DNA of 64,000 nt from Sinonovacula constricta (Eukaryota > Mollusca > Bivalvia > Cardiida > Solecurtidae): contig CM017567.1 in assembly GCA_007844125.1 (NCBI GenBank), positions 33,451,665 through 33,515,664 of the forward strand, given 5' to 3'. The notes under the pieces are model-generated. The model saw only the letters and a list, made by a program, of their open reading frames with translations. It did not search any database and had not been told where the DNA came from. Below are positions 49,216 through 62,120 of the stretch, piece after piece. How positions within the stretch are numbered: position 1 is the first letter of the stretch; every line of letters starts with the position of its first letter. The translations under genes were made by a program, and so were the position numbers.

Positions 49216-52200
49216 ACATTAACCCTGTTTTCATCTGTCCAGAGATAATTTTGATTTAAATATATGTAGTAATTTTGTTAGAACTTTTTCTTATTCACCT
49301 ATATAATTATAGTTTGTCCTGTTCACAATTGAACAGTGTAAACAACGATGACAACACGATGGTTAATTCTAACGGCAACTAGTTAAAATGAGGCTGACCT
49401 AATTGCACTCTGATATACAGTGTTAGATATATTCCTTTTCTTGGGGATGGGGTCCACAGAAAATATATGGGATCCTCTTTGAGCCCGTCTCTGTTCCATA
49501 TATATATTATATCCACATATATATTTTCTTAAGTTCGGGGATGTCAGACTTAAAGCATGGATTCAATGTTTTTGATAAACACTTTCACTTCATCACTTAG
49601 CTACAATGTACTTTATACAATTCTAGCAACATAAATCGAACATAGATAATACAATAAGGAATAAATAATCTTTTTTGTGGGCACTTTATTTTGGCGATTG
49701 AATGGAAAATTTAAAAAAGAAATCCTATAATGTCCTGATTCTTCCAGGATGTAAAAGATGCTGTATGTTCAATAGTGATATCAGTGCATTCCATGTCGTT
49801 CAAAGATTGAATTGTGATAATACCAAGTCTGATAAAGATGTCAGTACTTTCAGACATAAAACAAACCTCAAGATAACATTTCCTAAGTAACAATATCAAT
49901 ACAATGTATATCACTTGTGTAAGATTGTGCCAAACAATAAATTGACGTAATCAAACAATATTTGAAATTATGTGCCAAGAACTTAGAATGATTGACAACG
50001 ATGCATATAAATTCAAAGTATATCAACTGTGAAACTCATGTACGCTGATATAACAAAGAAATACGAATCAAATTGCAAAAGTACATACAATCAACAAATC
50101 ACAACTAATTTATGTATTTGTGTATAAAGTGCTAAACGTTGCGTGTTGTATATAATCGGAACACAACTTTCTCTGTACTTAGTCTGAAAATGTTAAATTT
50201 AATTCCTTGGGTATCCGTTTTAAATGCATATCAGGATACAAATGCGAGTGCAAGAACACAACTACTTAAGTTGGACCTTACTCGTAAAAGGCAGGATGGA
50301 ACTCTCAACAAAATGAAAATAGTATTACTGACTTCATAGAACAACAAAAAACAAACAAGAACACGCAGAAAATAATTTTAAATATACCTGTCAATAGTGT
50401 ATAACAGTATTTGCTGCTCTTTCTTTTCTCTGTAGAATCCAATAATAGATAGCAAAATATTCATTTAATCGTTTTATATGTAGAATGTGTAGTAGTAAAT
50501 TAATTTCATTTTTCTCTAATCTTAACAATGAAGCGTCTTATACACTGACAGTTGGAATGCCATTGTGTTATCTCATCTAGAACCTTACAATGGGCGTACT
50601 TCAATTTTAAAGAACCTATTAAAATAATCAAAATTATATTCTCAAAAACTATGGTTCATTCTCGCTATAGGGTCGAAACAATGACCAAATATGTCCAGGA
50701 CATAACCTAATAGGTGTCAAAAAATACGACTATAACTTTTTGACCCAATTCAGTAAATTTAATTCTTGTTTTCCCCTATACACTGTGATACAAGTGAAAG
50801 AAGCTAGTGCTGAAACGTTGAGCGTAAAAATGCAATAATTATCTAATGAAGTCTTGCATACATAAGAAACCCCCGCGAATCACATATCTGCTTACACAAA
50901 CATGTTTCGCTTTAAGGATACACAAAAATTGGGAATTATTTAATGTCTTGCATTTCTCAAGAAAAAAATGATTCGATCCACCCTGTTATTAATGCATTAC
51001 GTGCCATTTGAAGATTATGCCTTGATACTTTTATGTCTGATAACGATGCAAATTCAGTAATATGTCTTTCACAGTTAAACAAAGTCGTTTATCTTTTATC
51101 AAGTTCCCATATCAATTGAGTTATATCAAATGATATATTCATGTCGAAAGCACAAAACTGTTGTTTTCAAAATACATGTGTTCCTATTATCTAGATCGTT
51201 TTACAAAGAAGCATGAGAGATTATGTGTACTTTGAAGCGAGCACTGATTGGTTTAGGTTTCAGATCTTATCTCGTTAGCAATAATTCCCCCCTTTATAAA
51301 AATAACAAAACAACAAAACATTGAACATTATGTAAATCTCAAAAATCTCTTATTTTTAACGTAAAATTATTGAGAATTTATAATGTTTGTTTGTTATACT
51401 TCTAAAAACTGTTTCCTACAATTGCGTTTCTTTTATTATGCACACACATTTAACTATACATGGTCCCTCTCATAAAGCAAGTTATATGGACCATGTTTGT
51501 TTAAGATTACACTGCAAAAACTGAACATCTTAAATGACGATGCTATGTTCAGCGCAAACCGGCAGTCGATATCTGTCGTCTTAGAAATCCCAGGAATTCA
51601 ACTAGTTTTTGTCCAAATTTATTCGTAAATGAAACATGTAAAGAGAATATGACTAGACTATAAGAAGATCCTGCGGGAAAAAGACATGCCATAAAATGCA
51701 CAACTTCGTTAAAAATGATAATATTGAAATTATATCATTGAGGTACAAAATGTGTAGCATTAACTACCATTTTTGAAAAGATCTAAGGGCATATCGTTGT
51801 AATCTTGTGATCAGATTATTTACAATGAAAAGCATTTAAAATAAGAACATTGTCACAAAGTATACTCGATACAAAAGCAATCAATCAATGTTTAATTAAG
51901 GTAAATTAAGGTGTATATTCATTTAGTACTGAGAAAAGAACGGTCTTACATTTGCAATAACTCAGTAACATTGTTTAGAGGCATAATTTCATTAAATATT
52001 AATAGTGTATGTTTGAGGCATATTTCTTCGCCAATCTTCATCATGGAGCATATCAATGATCCAAATAATTAATCAAGGCGTTCTATGGCAGTTTTACCCA
52101 TTATATTTCCATGATTTATTGCGTTGACATTTCTGAAATGTCCAATTGTACCGTAAATTAGCCGTTTTCTTTCTTATCTCGACTAGAGAAAAGCCATTAA

Positions 52201-52551
52201 AATCGTGTTGCATCATCTACCTTTGCATTCATTAACCTCTATCTAAACAGTTTATGAACATTTTACTGAATATATTTTCAGCCATGAAATAATTTATGTT
52301 GTTGCTAAGGCTATTTTATTATGCTATCTCTTTATGGGACACGAGGTTGATATTATCGAGCTCGTTATATGCGGGATATTCCTTGTCTACGGTCTTTAGG
52401 TTAATGAAAGTGCCGCCATGTGAATACATTTTATTTTATCAAAATAATGTGGTATACTGCACTTTTCTTGAAATTTTGACCATAAAATATTGTGACGTGT
52501 CCAAAAGAACATTGTAATAGTGACAATAAATGAATAAATAAATAGATAGAT

Positions 52552-52554
<3 letters not shown>
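49216..52554. other. No gene supported
   Basis: A 62-codon ATG frame at 49,702-49,890 and one at 50,139-50,339 (opening on TTG or GTG) have no family signature or splice context. At about 51,552-51,580 a CCGGCAGTCGATATC motif recalls family C. Confidence 0.45.
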
Positions 52555-52597
<43 letters not shown>

Positions 52598-52625
52598 GGG
52601 GGGGAGAGAGAGAGAGAGAGAGAGA
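52555..52625. repeat. (GA)n microsatellite with a poly-G interruption
   Basis: GA run broken by GGGAGAGAGGGGGGGG at about 52,588-52,605, preceded by (AAAT)n and (GATA)n motifs. Confidence 0.95.
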
Positions 52626-52784
52626 AATAGATAAATATATAAATAAATAAATGTAGGGCTGTATATACTGTTTCATAGTCAAAGCGGTCAATTATCAATT
52701 TAGTTTAATTTAACACGAAAGTTTAACTTTATATATATATCTTATTATATACCAACAAGTAGGTTTAGTTTCCTTAAAATGCCG

Positions 52785-52945
52785 TGGACAATAATAATTT
52801 CCCGAGGGACCAGCATCCACGAGATAATAGGAACATTGATCCGAGTATTGGGGGTAATACGAAAACCCATGAATACAGAACAATAAGGAACGGCATATGG
52901 ACAGAATGCTGTGTTGATTAGTTATATATGCATGAGATATTTTGC
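52785..52945 (+). repeat. Dispersed repeat family B, copy 2
   Basis: AATAATTTCCCGAGGGACC, GAGATAATAGGAAC, then ACCCATGAATACAGAACAAT and TTAGTTATATA. A minus-strand frame across it is a by-product. Confidence 0.6.
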
Positions 52946-54319
52946 ATAGAGTCGCTTGTAATCCTTGGTTTAGGGTGCCATTACTAACGGCCCTGTGATA
53001 AAGACAAAGACATAGCTTACCGTTCACTTACCACGCACGTCAGACAGGATGATCTAAGAGTGTATTGTCCTCTTCGGCTAGATTTTTTTGTTCGTCTTTA
53101 AGGTATTTGTTTCTTGCTATTAATCCAGTGTTATCAGATCCTAACCAGCGGAAAGTATTGAAGCGAAAGTAAGGATGTAATTTTGATGAGATTGTATAGA
53201 GTTATGATCGACTCATATAAAAAACAAACATTGAAGATCCAGTTGTTGGTGCAATGGAGAAATTCTTTATCAAAAGGGAGTACCAACATGGCATACAATA
53301 TATACATTTGAATCATGAGTTTAAGATTTAGAGAACACAGCCATTAGCTCTACTTACGTAGAGGGTTTCATAGTTGTGTGTATTGTTTATTTCCGAAGTT
53401 TTAAAGGTGATATCCGGCAGTTTGCCGACATCGAATTCATGTAACTATATTTTTTCCCGGTTTGCAAAATTTGGGCAAAATGTCTTCAGCAACTCGTAAT
53501 ATAGTCTTTATAACACTTTCTCTATTGTTAGACAATACATACCATTTAATTAATAAAAAGTCATTCTTTCCAAATCTATAAATAAATCTATAAATGAATA
53601 TTTCTTTAGACGTCAGAGCATATAACCCTGATTATGCTATAATGTGACCTTTAAAAAAGTGGACATAGGGTTTTCTTAGTTTAAAAACAGATAAGTATTC
53701 AACGTGGCTCAGATAGGAGTTATATATTTGTAATGTCGTGTGGGGTATTATGCTTGCCCTTTCACATAATCTATTAGATCTTTTAGAAAATTAGTCGGAT
53801 TTAAAACGCACGAGGTTGCGTATATGTGGTGTGTCTAAAAGGGATCATTTTTATTATAGTTTATGCCACCTTTACTCTTAAATAATATGATGTTATTGCA
53901 GTGTGACATTTGTGAACGCATAACATGATCTTGCTAAACACTTGGATGACTTTTGTATTATTGTACATGCAAATTGTTATAATGAGGTATGTGAATAACT
54001 TCATTTTTAGGTAACATTTTTAATTATAGTAACATCGTGATCTATGATCGTAGAACCTGAAGACTATTTGTTTCAAAGCAGCTAATAATCACAAACTTAT
54101 TTCAAATTAAATTTCTAACTTTCTGGTGTTTAACCCCAGGCGACCTAATTGGACCTGGCATTAAAGCGGCTGATATAGGCCGTTCGTCGCGGATCATTTT
54201 CCGGTAAAAATGTATAATGAATCTTCGCCTCAGTTTTGTCGTTTAGTTTTATATCTTTTCGTTTTCGTAAAGTCACCAACGATGGCATCGAAGCAAATAA
54301 TAAACCTCTTTAAAAATAT
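52946..54319. other. No gene supported
   Basis: At about 53,405-53,440 GGTGATATCCGGCAG again resembles a family C motif in another orientation. Otherwise AT-rich. Confidence 0.45.
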
Positions 54320-54600
54320 ATCACGATAATGTTTTGTTTTGCCGCTAAGGTCTTAATTACGTTTTAAAAATACATTACTGATTTGGAACATATATTAGAC
54401 AGTAGGGAATAAATGTTTCTTCTAGCTTGGATGTATTAAATTACCAGTTTAAGGGAAACGCTAATGGAAATCTCTTTTGATGACTTGAATTTTCTGAGAA
54501 ATTAAAGAATCAAACCACAGTCTTATATAATCGAAGCTGTTTAGTTATAGCTCAAGTTGTCTTTCATAGCTGTAATTTCTGCGAAAATGTAGCAATACAA
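54320..54600. repeat. Dispersed repeat family C, copy 2
   Basis: GGAATAAATGTTTCTTCTAG, TAAGGGAAACG, TGAATTTTCTGAGAA and a CACAGTCTTATAT end, in the same order as 42,845-43,000. Confidence 0.6.
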
Positions 54601-55032
54601 GTAGGCTTTTTATTGTTTTCTTTATATAATTTCGTCATATAGAATCATAGGGTACCAGTAAATATGCGGAAAGATTTCTGACTTTATGTCGTGGTATCAT
54701 AACGTTGTTATCTGTAAGTGGACGTTCAACAATTTTCTCCTGGACTTGTATTTATAACGAATCTTAGTTATTTTCTTTTTACTTTAACTACGAAATTTCA
54801 TTAAATATTAGAATTTCTAAGAACTTTCCTAGATTTAATGGTTGTATGAATGGAATTTAAGTAAATGTTCTAATCATTTGAAAATATTTCAAAATTTAAG
54901 AACATTTCTAAGTTTAAGTCAGACAAGACAACTAAGGTTCATTATGAATGTAACCTTAGAAGAATAAAGAAAACTATTCACTCCGACAATCATTAATCTA
55001 CACACCAAGAAGACGTCAACGGTTAACGCTAA

Positions 55033-55566
55033 AAAAAATTCGCCATCAAGTTTAGTGAGCCCCAAGGAAAGAACCTGGCCAAATACTTTAAAATGATTGA
55101 AACGGCAGCAAAAGCTGTAGTGGGACATAGAATAAGAGACGAAAGACATGCACACTTGTCTTTGATAAATGTTGCAGGGGGTGGGGAGAGAAAATGGTCA
55201 AGATGGACAGACGATCCTCTGTGTTTCGATCCGGTATCTTTACATGTAAGCAATAACATTTTATTATATTGAAAGAAGTCGACACGTCTAGTGGATTTTG
55301 CTCATTGGGAGCCAGGTTTTGAAAATGAACATAGTACGGATGTGGACTACAACGTTCAATGGACCTTGTTCGATAGTATGAAAAGGATGGTGAGACGTTT
55401 AATGACATTATTAGAACTGGCGATGAGAGGCCAAGATATAATTTAAGGCAAAATCAACAGACTGGAAAAATCCAATGTCTTGACCTGCCAAGACAGCGTA
55501 AATAAAAATCTGGCGGGAAAAACACGTTTGATTTTTTTTATGTATAGTAATGACATGTTGTTGTAG
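55033..55566 (+). pseudogene. Decayed open reading frame, 178 codons with two internal stops
   Basis: One frame stays coding-like from just after a TAA in an A8 run (55,030-55,038) to TAG at 55,564-55,566. It is broken only by TGA at 55,270-55,272 and TAA at 55,444-55,446. The conceptual sequence is mixed and protein-like: VVGHRIRDERHAHLSL, GGGERKWSRWTDDPLCFDP, VDFAHWEPGFENEHSTD, then a helical segment (MKRMVRRLMTLLELAM) and NRLEKSNVL. G+C is visibly higher than nearby. Upstream, the -1 frame across the A8 run is also open for about 20 codons, hinting at a frameshift. I do not recognise the family. A retired host gene, a mobile-element gene and an integrated viral gene are all possible. Confidence 0.5.
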
Positions 55567-56139
55567 AAATTAGTACGTCAAGATAAGAACTTTGCAGCAA
55601 AATTATGAAAAGGTGTGTTTACTTTAAGAGATTTTACAATTAGTTTAATTGTTTGTGCTTATATTTCTTTCAATTGCTTTAAGATACATATGAACACCAA
55701 AAGAACCCAGAAAGTTTTAAATGTGAACGTCTTTAGAGTTCATTCTTGCGTAATCTTACGCAGACCTTAAGGAAGAAACGATCAAAACGTTTGCCATTGT
55801 TTTATTTTACAACTGAATAAAGTTACAAGCCAAAGTGGTAAATAGTTCCTGCAATCGGTCTTCTGTGGTTTAGTATCGTTTCCACAATACTGCACTGACC
55901 ATCACCTGATTTGCATATTTTGCTCGACTTATAGGCTGCCATCCGGAGGTTTAGATTTAAATTGGCAATCATGCTACTGATAGAAGCACCGTACTTTGTT
56001 AGCTCTTTTAATGCCAACTTACACAAAGACAGATAATCAACGTGACATGAAAGGCACCTTTGTATTTGTGTAGGCAGGGATAACGTTTAAAAGCACGGAT
56101 GCCTCGAACATTATTTAATTTTTTCCTATAATATAGAAT
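55567..56139. other. No gene supported
   Basis: AT-rich. A 67-codon minus-strand frame at 55,823-56,026 has no recognisable motif. Confidence 0.45.
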
Positions 56140-56640
56140 GACCTCATCTTCATACATAATGTGCTCTGGTGTATAAATTTGTTTCTGACTGTCTCCCTTA
56201 ATTATTCTTTAAACATTTTGCTACACAAAAGTTTAATATTAATAACACATCTCTTGTTTTCTTCTGAATATAAAACTGAACTGAATACATTTGTCTACTC
56301 ACTTTCCAAAAAGTTCTTGAATGTAAACACATGTTCAACGACATGCTATGTTTTTACGTGTGCCTTCCAAACAACTTTAGCAGTCAGATAATCGATGTCA
56401 GCCATTTTAAGGATGCGTGTGTTTGAAAACGTACAATTTTAAATTACAATTCGAATGTATAAACATGTATCTTTCTTAAATGGAAAATACATTCTTTCTC
56501 TTACGTTTAAAGTTAGCTGAAATAATTGGACTGTGTTGTATTTTGGCAGATAATCCATTCTGCAAGGACTGTCTTGATTTAGATAAAAAAACTCATTTAT
56601 TATAACAAGGTAATTGGACATCTTGTTTTGCAGTTCGGGT
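56140..56640. repeat. Dispersed repeat family C, copy 3 (left and middle parts)
   Basis: CTCATCTTCATA, ATATAAAACTGAA, then GCTATGTTTTTACGTGTGCC and ATAATCGATGTC match 37,560-38,000. GCTGAAATAATTGGACTGTG matches 42,577-42,600. Confidence 0.5.
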
Positions 56641-56988
56641 TTTAATTAATTAAATTTCCCCATTACAAAGATGAAACTAAGATAAAACAGTTTGAAATTA
56701 ATGTTTTGTTTTTGTTTTTTTTGTTTTTTGTTTTGCGGTTTGATTTTATGACTTGAGAAGAAAAATAGTACTGGAAATCTTTTGACCTTAAATTTCACTG
56801 CTTCTAGGAGATGCGAGTAACACATTTTTAAGCACGTATCACGTCAAGGCTAAACATTCAAAATCATTTACATGATTGAACTTGTAACTCCTCGACCCCT
56901 CGTGTTCCGGTCGGAAGAAAACCGTCATGTGTGGAGGTTTGTCAGCTAAAATGCAGTGCACTGGTGGTTTTACTCAGTTATAAGTCTT

Positions 56989-57268
56989 GGAATGGGATTT
57001 GCCGGCATTTTTATTTTTTTGCTGATACTGTGCAGCGACATTTCTATCATAATAGCACAAGGGCACTTATGAGGTGTCCAGGGACTGAACCCGGCCGGCC
57101 CATTATACTGACACCGACGAGTCAGGCGTAATGTTGACCCCTTAACCCAGAGCGTTAGGAGGGAAGCCACTACTACCAATTTTAAAAACCGGATTTGACC
57201 CGGCCAGGGTTTAAACCCGCGACCTTCCGATCCGCAAGCCGACACTTTACCACCTGAGCTATTGTGGC
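56989..57268 (-). mobile_element. tRNA-derived SINE, full-length, minus strand
   Basis: On the minus strand: AATAGCTCAGGTGGTAAAG, GGGTTTAAACCCTGG, GGTAGTAGTGGCTTCCC, GTCAGTATAATGGGCC, and a tail with GCTGCACAGTATCAGC and GCCGGCAAATCCC. Same family as 25,402-25,685. Long minus-strand frames across it are SINE translations. Confidence 0.92.
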
Positions 57269-57776
57269 CTTTATATGCCTGGGGTCTTCCTCCACCAATA
57301 ACTAACTTGACGCCGCCAATATGACGAAAAACCATGTTTGAAACAGATGACAATATTAACAATCAATTGTCTTACATAATTAAGGAATGAAGTGTATTGA
57401 TTTCTCGAGTCAATATTATTTTGAACTTCAATTATGTATGGATGGTAAAAAACCATTCTGTTCAAGTGTGATACAGTTTTCTTTTTGCCAAAACAACCGT
57501 ATTGTATTGTATAAATATGCATGTTCTGTGTAAATGCGTTATTTTTAGCAAATAACCATCACGTGTTTTAAATTTAAAAGTTAAAACCAAATGATTTAAA
57601 TATCAAATTTCGCTTCTACTGATAATTTCATTTACTCCTTTAAAATAAAATACTGATTCCATTAAAGCTGAGTTCGCAGTGATGCCATAATTTGTGGAAA
57701 TAATTACATTTTAAGATCATTTAATTAAATCAAGTGAGCATATGTAATCCTTACATGGTTCTGTTTGTTGTTGTAA
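57269..57776. other. No feature seen
   Basis: AT-rich sequence after the SINE head. Confidence 0.5.
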
Positions 57777-57971
57777 ATGAAGATAGCTACTGCTCAGTGC
57801 AGGAAGGTAAAAGACGGATGGAAATTAGAGCCTAGGGAAGACAGTCACATAATAGAAAAGACGCGACGACTCTCAGATTACAAGAAATGATTGCAAAACC
57901 TGTTTAGCTGTAAGGGCACAACGGAGAAATACAAAGGAGGTTTATATTTTGCATTTTTTGGGGGGAACTGA
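57777..57971 (+). other. Short ATG frame with one internal stop, unrecognised
   Basis: ATG at 57,777 opens 37 charged codons (KVKDGWKLEPRED) to a TGA. The same frame then continues for 26 codons to a second TGA at 57,969-57,971. The local G+C is higher than its surroundings. It could be a remnant or chance. Confidence 0.15.
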
Positions 57972-59533
57972 AAGTTTTAATTGACAACGCTATCAATGTT
58001 AAACGAATCATATGAAATTTGCATTGAGATACGTATGTATACATATGTGTGTAAGATGTCTATATTTTCCATAAATCTTTATTCCCATGATAGTATATAT
58101 TATCTGAGTTAGATGTCCATATTTTATTATATATTGTCATTCACAAATACATCTTACTTAGCGGCGTTATGGTTTTCTCACAAATGCCTCTGCAACAATT
58201 ATGTGTTGGTGTTCATGGATATTGTACACTTATTTTAAATATTTTGCATTGGTCTAAAATTTTCAGATTCATTAAAAAAAATAGCAACAACTATGGAATT
58301 ATTTTCTGCACCTATTACGCAAAGCAGATAGCTCCCCGAATGTAAATTACTGAATGTAATACTATACATCTAAAACACATAAGTAAATACAAAAAGATGA
58401 TCTACTAACAGACATCATTTAATTAAACAATACTAAGAAATGTCGCAGTTATTTTAACAAGCATAGTGCAGCCAGCTTGAAACTAATACCTTCAAATTAT
58501 TAACTGACTTCCTGATTGGCGTCATCCTGAGTCAAGTGACTTAAAATACTCCAAGCCTGTAACAAATGTACATGCAATGAACCGACAGTGTAAGATAATG
58601 TCAAAAGTAAAAAAAAAAAATAATTAATTGCCTTGAGTAATCTTATCAATGAGACCCGATCAAAACCAGTCCCTTACATATATTAAAAACTTTGCAAATA
58701 GTTTTTTGCATTTGCAACAATGTGTATACTGGAACAAGTATGGATTTGGATTATTTCTTCGGAGATTATTTCTTCGGAGTACATGTATCCGCTGGCAAGT
58801 AGTGTCCACCGAACACATTAAATCAACGGAAGCAGAAAAAAAATGCTACAATTATTTATTTTTTGTACTGTGTTCTATCTTTTAGTGGTTAGTATTAAGT
58901 GTTTCGTATATTATTAGCACGAATGCATGTTGAGTGCTCTACACTTTTATGAACCTGATATGTTTTGTGTTCTGTTCTGTTCTGTCGATCTTCTCCATAA
59001 GCAACACTTTTCTTTGTATAAGTGACTATGTGCATGGTTAAAATCTAAATCTGATGACAACTAAACTGTTAGATGTTAACTGTTTTCAGCATAAATGGCA
59101 TCCGTGTGTTGGTTGACTTAAAATTGCAACACACTTGGGATACATAAATGTTTCGTAATGTATTTTAAGTTGAAATCGTCAGTAATTGAAATGGAGTGTT
59201 CCATTAGATTGTTTTAATTACACATGCATGCTGCATATAAGCGTTTACTTTATGGGAATTGGACCATTGCTATACACAAAGATTTTATAGATGGGGGTGT
59301 GAAGTAAAAAGAAGTAATTGGATAAGTTATGTCTATAGTGGCTTGTCTTTAGCATTTGGAGGTCATATCATTTCAAATGGCTAGTACTAACCTAGAACAA
59401 GCAAGATAATTCGGATAAAAATAAATGTCATTTAATATACATGCACGTAGTATAAGACAAGTTATGTGTGTATAATATTAAAGTCATGAAGTGCATGCAA
59501 ATGATCCGTAAGTCAGGTGTTAAATGTTCATAG
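57972..59533. other. No gene supported
   Basis: AT-rich. Contains a poly-A run near 58,610 and a duplicated ATTATTTCTTCGGAG at 58,752-58,780. Confidence 0.5.
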
Positions 59534-59826
59534 GGTTTATCGTCCCATTAACAGTATTTCACGTTATCCGAAGACGGTGTCAACTTGACGCAGATATAGT
59601 GCTGCCTTCACTGTATATAGAATGCTGTGAACACCTGGCATGATACCACACCTGGTCACATTAACCTGACACCGGGTCAACCAGTTTTAGAACTACCTTT
59701 ATACTTGCTTGAGCGTTAGCAAGGGAGCTTTACCACTTGCGACTTTGATACATGTATGTCGCGGCCCACGATAGAACCCGGGTCTCCCATACATGGAACT
59801 CTACCGATAACGCTACCCAGTCCGGT
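59534..59826 (-). mobile_element. tRNA-derived SINE of a third family, minus strand
   Basis: On the minus strand the head has TGGGTAGCGTTATCGGTAG (A-box-like) and GGGTTCTATCG (B-box-like). A body of about 200 bases follows, and a 3' end reading TTAATGGGACGATAAACCC, a common molluscan SINE ending. Confidence 0.75.
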
Positions 59827-61134
59827 GTGTTACATGTCTTTAGTATATACAAACTGCCAGGGAAAATACGGGGATATTTCAACACTCTCTACAATGCCCC
59901 GTATATGAGCACAGAAGTAGCACATAAATATCCAGAAGAACGGCATATTAGTAAAGAAGTTTTTCATTTCTTAAAACTTTTTTATAATGTATATTAAATT
60001 GTGCAGGTTTAAAAAACAACGAATTCACAGATATTTTGTTATTGTCTTTTGTCATAAGCCTCTTATCATTTCCTGGAAAAGGAAAAGGAGAATGTAATCA
60101 TGATCGGAATTGTAGCTGCAGTTGACCAATGTGATAATGTTGTGCCAAAGTATCAAATAGTTGGATGATAGGAAACACAAGGGATTTAACTTATGTTTAT
60201 AAGTAAATATTATTGTTGACAGACAAAAACAACAAAATACATAAACAAATCAATGAGCATAATGTTAGTGGTTGACCAGAACAGTGGCATTATGTTTTTT
60301 GATCCATTTTATTGGTAAAAAACAATTACAACAATTCAATACGATTTATTTTTATTAAATGCCATACAAAATATGCATTTTTTTTTAAATATTTTAATAT
60401 ATTTAATTAAATATAACATATTTATAACATAACGGCAGTATATGTAAGACCATTATGACTTTGAAAATGTATACAAAATATTACACTTATAAAACGCCTA
60501 GACATGGAATACAGTATACGTACATTGACACGATTCGTTTCAATTGATATTTCATATGAAAACAGTGACATGTCAAATTTTATGTGTTTCTTCTCCAGAA
60601 GATATTCGAAATCTTTATATTTTACATTCCATCTGAATGCATTTGAATCATGGACGTACATTTATTACGAGTATAATTATATATATCGAAGGTAGTCTGT
60701 TTAAACTGAACGATGGTCGGTAATATTATTTTTATTGAGTAAAGATGATAAAAGCAACGTATTCAAATTTAAATATACATCATTTAGTTTATTTATGCTA
60801 CAAACTTTTATCAAGATTTTATTTTTGAAGGGTGGGGCTAGATTGGTTGACATATACGTCCTTCATCTTAGATAAGATTAGATTAAGAACGCATTGTCAA
60901 TAGATATGTAATAAGGCATAGCTATTTGATGCCTTGTTCTGCATAACGCTGCCTATATCTAGCAGTAACTAGCGAGCATACAATCCCATAGGAAAACATA
61001 TGCTGCTGATGCCATTTATCTCAAAGCTACACAATATCTGCTAAGTTTAATTTCCCCAAAATAAATGTCTATCTTGTTAGCGTATATACTATACCATTCT
61101 ACAAGTAGTTTTCTTTCTCTAAAAGGAACTGTGA
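59827..61134. other. No gene supported
   Basis: AT-rich. A 79-codon minus frame and a 63-codon plus frame overlap at 60,422-60,695 with no signature. Confidence 0.45.
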
Positions 61135-61265
61135 ACAGTAATAATTTCCCTTGGGAGGCCCTTTCCTGAGATAATAGGTACGAAGATTCTAGAATAAGGA
61201 AACCTATGAAATTAGAACAATAAGCAGCCGCCTGTGGATAAATTGTTATGGTTATTACTTTATAT
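61135..61265 (+). repeat. Dispersed repeat family B, copy 3
   Basis: AGTAATAATTTCCCTTGGGA, GAGATAATAGGTAC, AACCTATGAAATTAGAACAAT and a TTATTACTTTATAT end. Confidence 0.6.
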
Positions 61266-61979
61266 CTTTGAGTATTTGTTTTTGGTACATTATATGTGCA
61301 TGCATCAATAACTCAACAGTTTGATCTAAATACGTCTTACACAATACCCCGTTTACAGATGCCAAAAATAAAAGTATGGTATATTTTTTATAAGAACCGA
61401 CTAAATGTCTAGCGATTCTAACATATGCTGATTGTGTACAGTGTTCTTATCGTAATATATACCGATGTTAGATATTATATGGTAGAAAAATTCGATACTG
61501 TATGCATATGTTGATATTGTGTATAAAAGGATAGTTAGTAGACTTCATGCGACGGAAGAGATTGATGGTAAAAGTGCATATTTTATGAATTTATGAATTT
61601 ATGAAGTTATATGTAAAGTTTACAATGTACATGTATTTCATATTATAATGTAAAGTCTACGCTTTTGCAGAGATCTATACAACGATCGATGTAGAACGAT
61701 AAAATGATCAATAACAACTTACATCGCCTTTGGTATCCAGAATCTGAATGAATAATAAATGTTTATGGTCTCTTTCAGTATATCACCCTTCGGTCTAGTG
61801 ACTTTTACAATGATTTAACGAGAGTGTCTGAGTGTCTGTGGATGGATCTTTACATAAATACGTTTTTCATTGTAAAAATTGACAAAGGTACAGAATAGAT
61901 CATAATTGTTAAGATAGTTTCCGATTTTGAAATGCCAGTTGAGAAAAATACTTTTTGTTGAGACGTTGGAATCCAAAGC
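61266..61979. other. No gene supported
   Basis: AT-rich, with a small tandem of TTTATGAA at about 61,583-61,606. Confidence 0.45.
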
Positions 61980-62120
61980 AGGGGCCCATGGTTGTAACTC
62001 ATAAGTTACCGCAGTAGATTTTCGGCAAAAGGACGGACTGTGGTGACTAAACCTGGTTTGTGGAGCGCGCCAAACCTTGCACTTCTTAGAGGATTTTCTT
62101 AAGTGCAAACTTTGCAGATA
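61980..62120 (+). repeat. Dispersed repeat family A, diverged copy
   Basis: AAGTTACCGCAGTAG, CGGCAAAAGGACGGACTG and CTAAACCTGGTTTGTGGAGC boxes, then CCTTGCACTTCTTAG. The 121-codon minus-strand frame across it is probably spurious. Confidence 0.55.
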
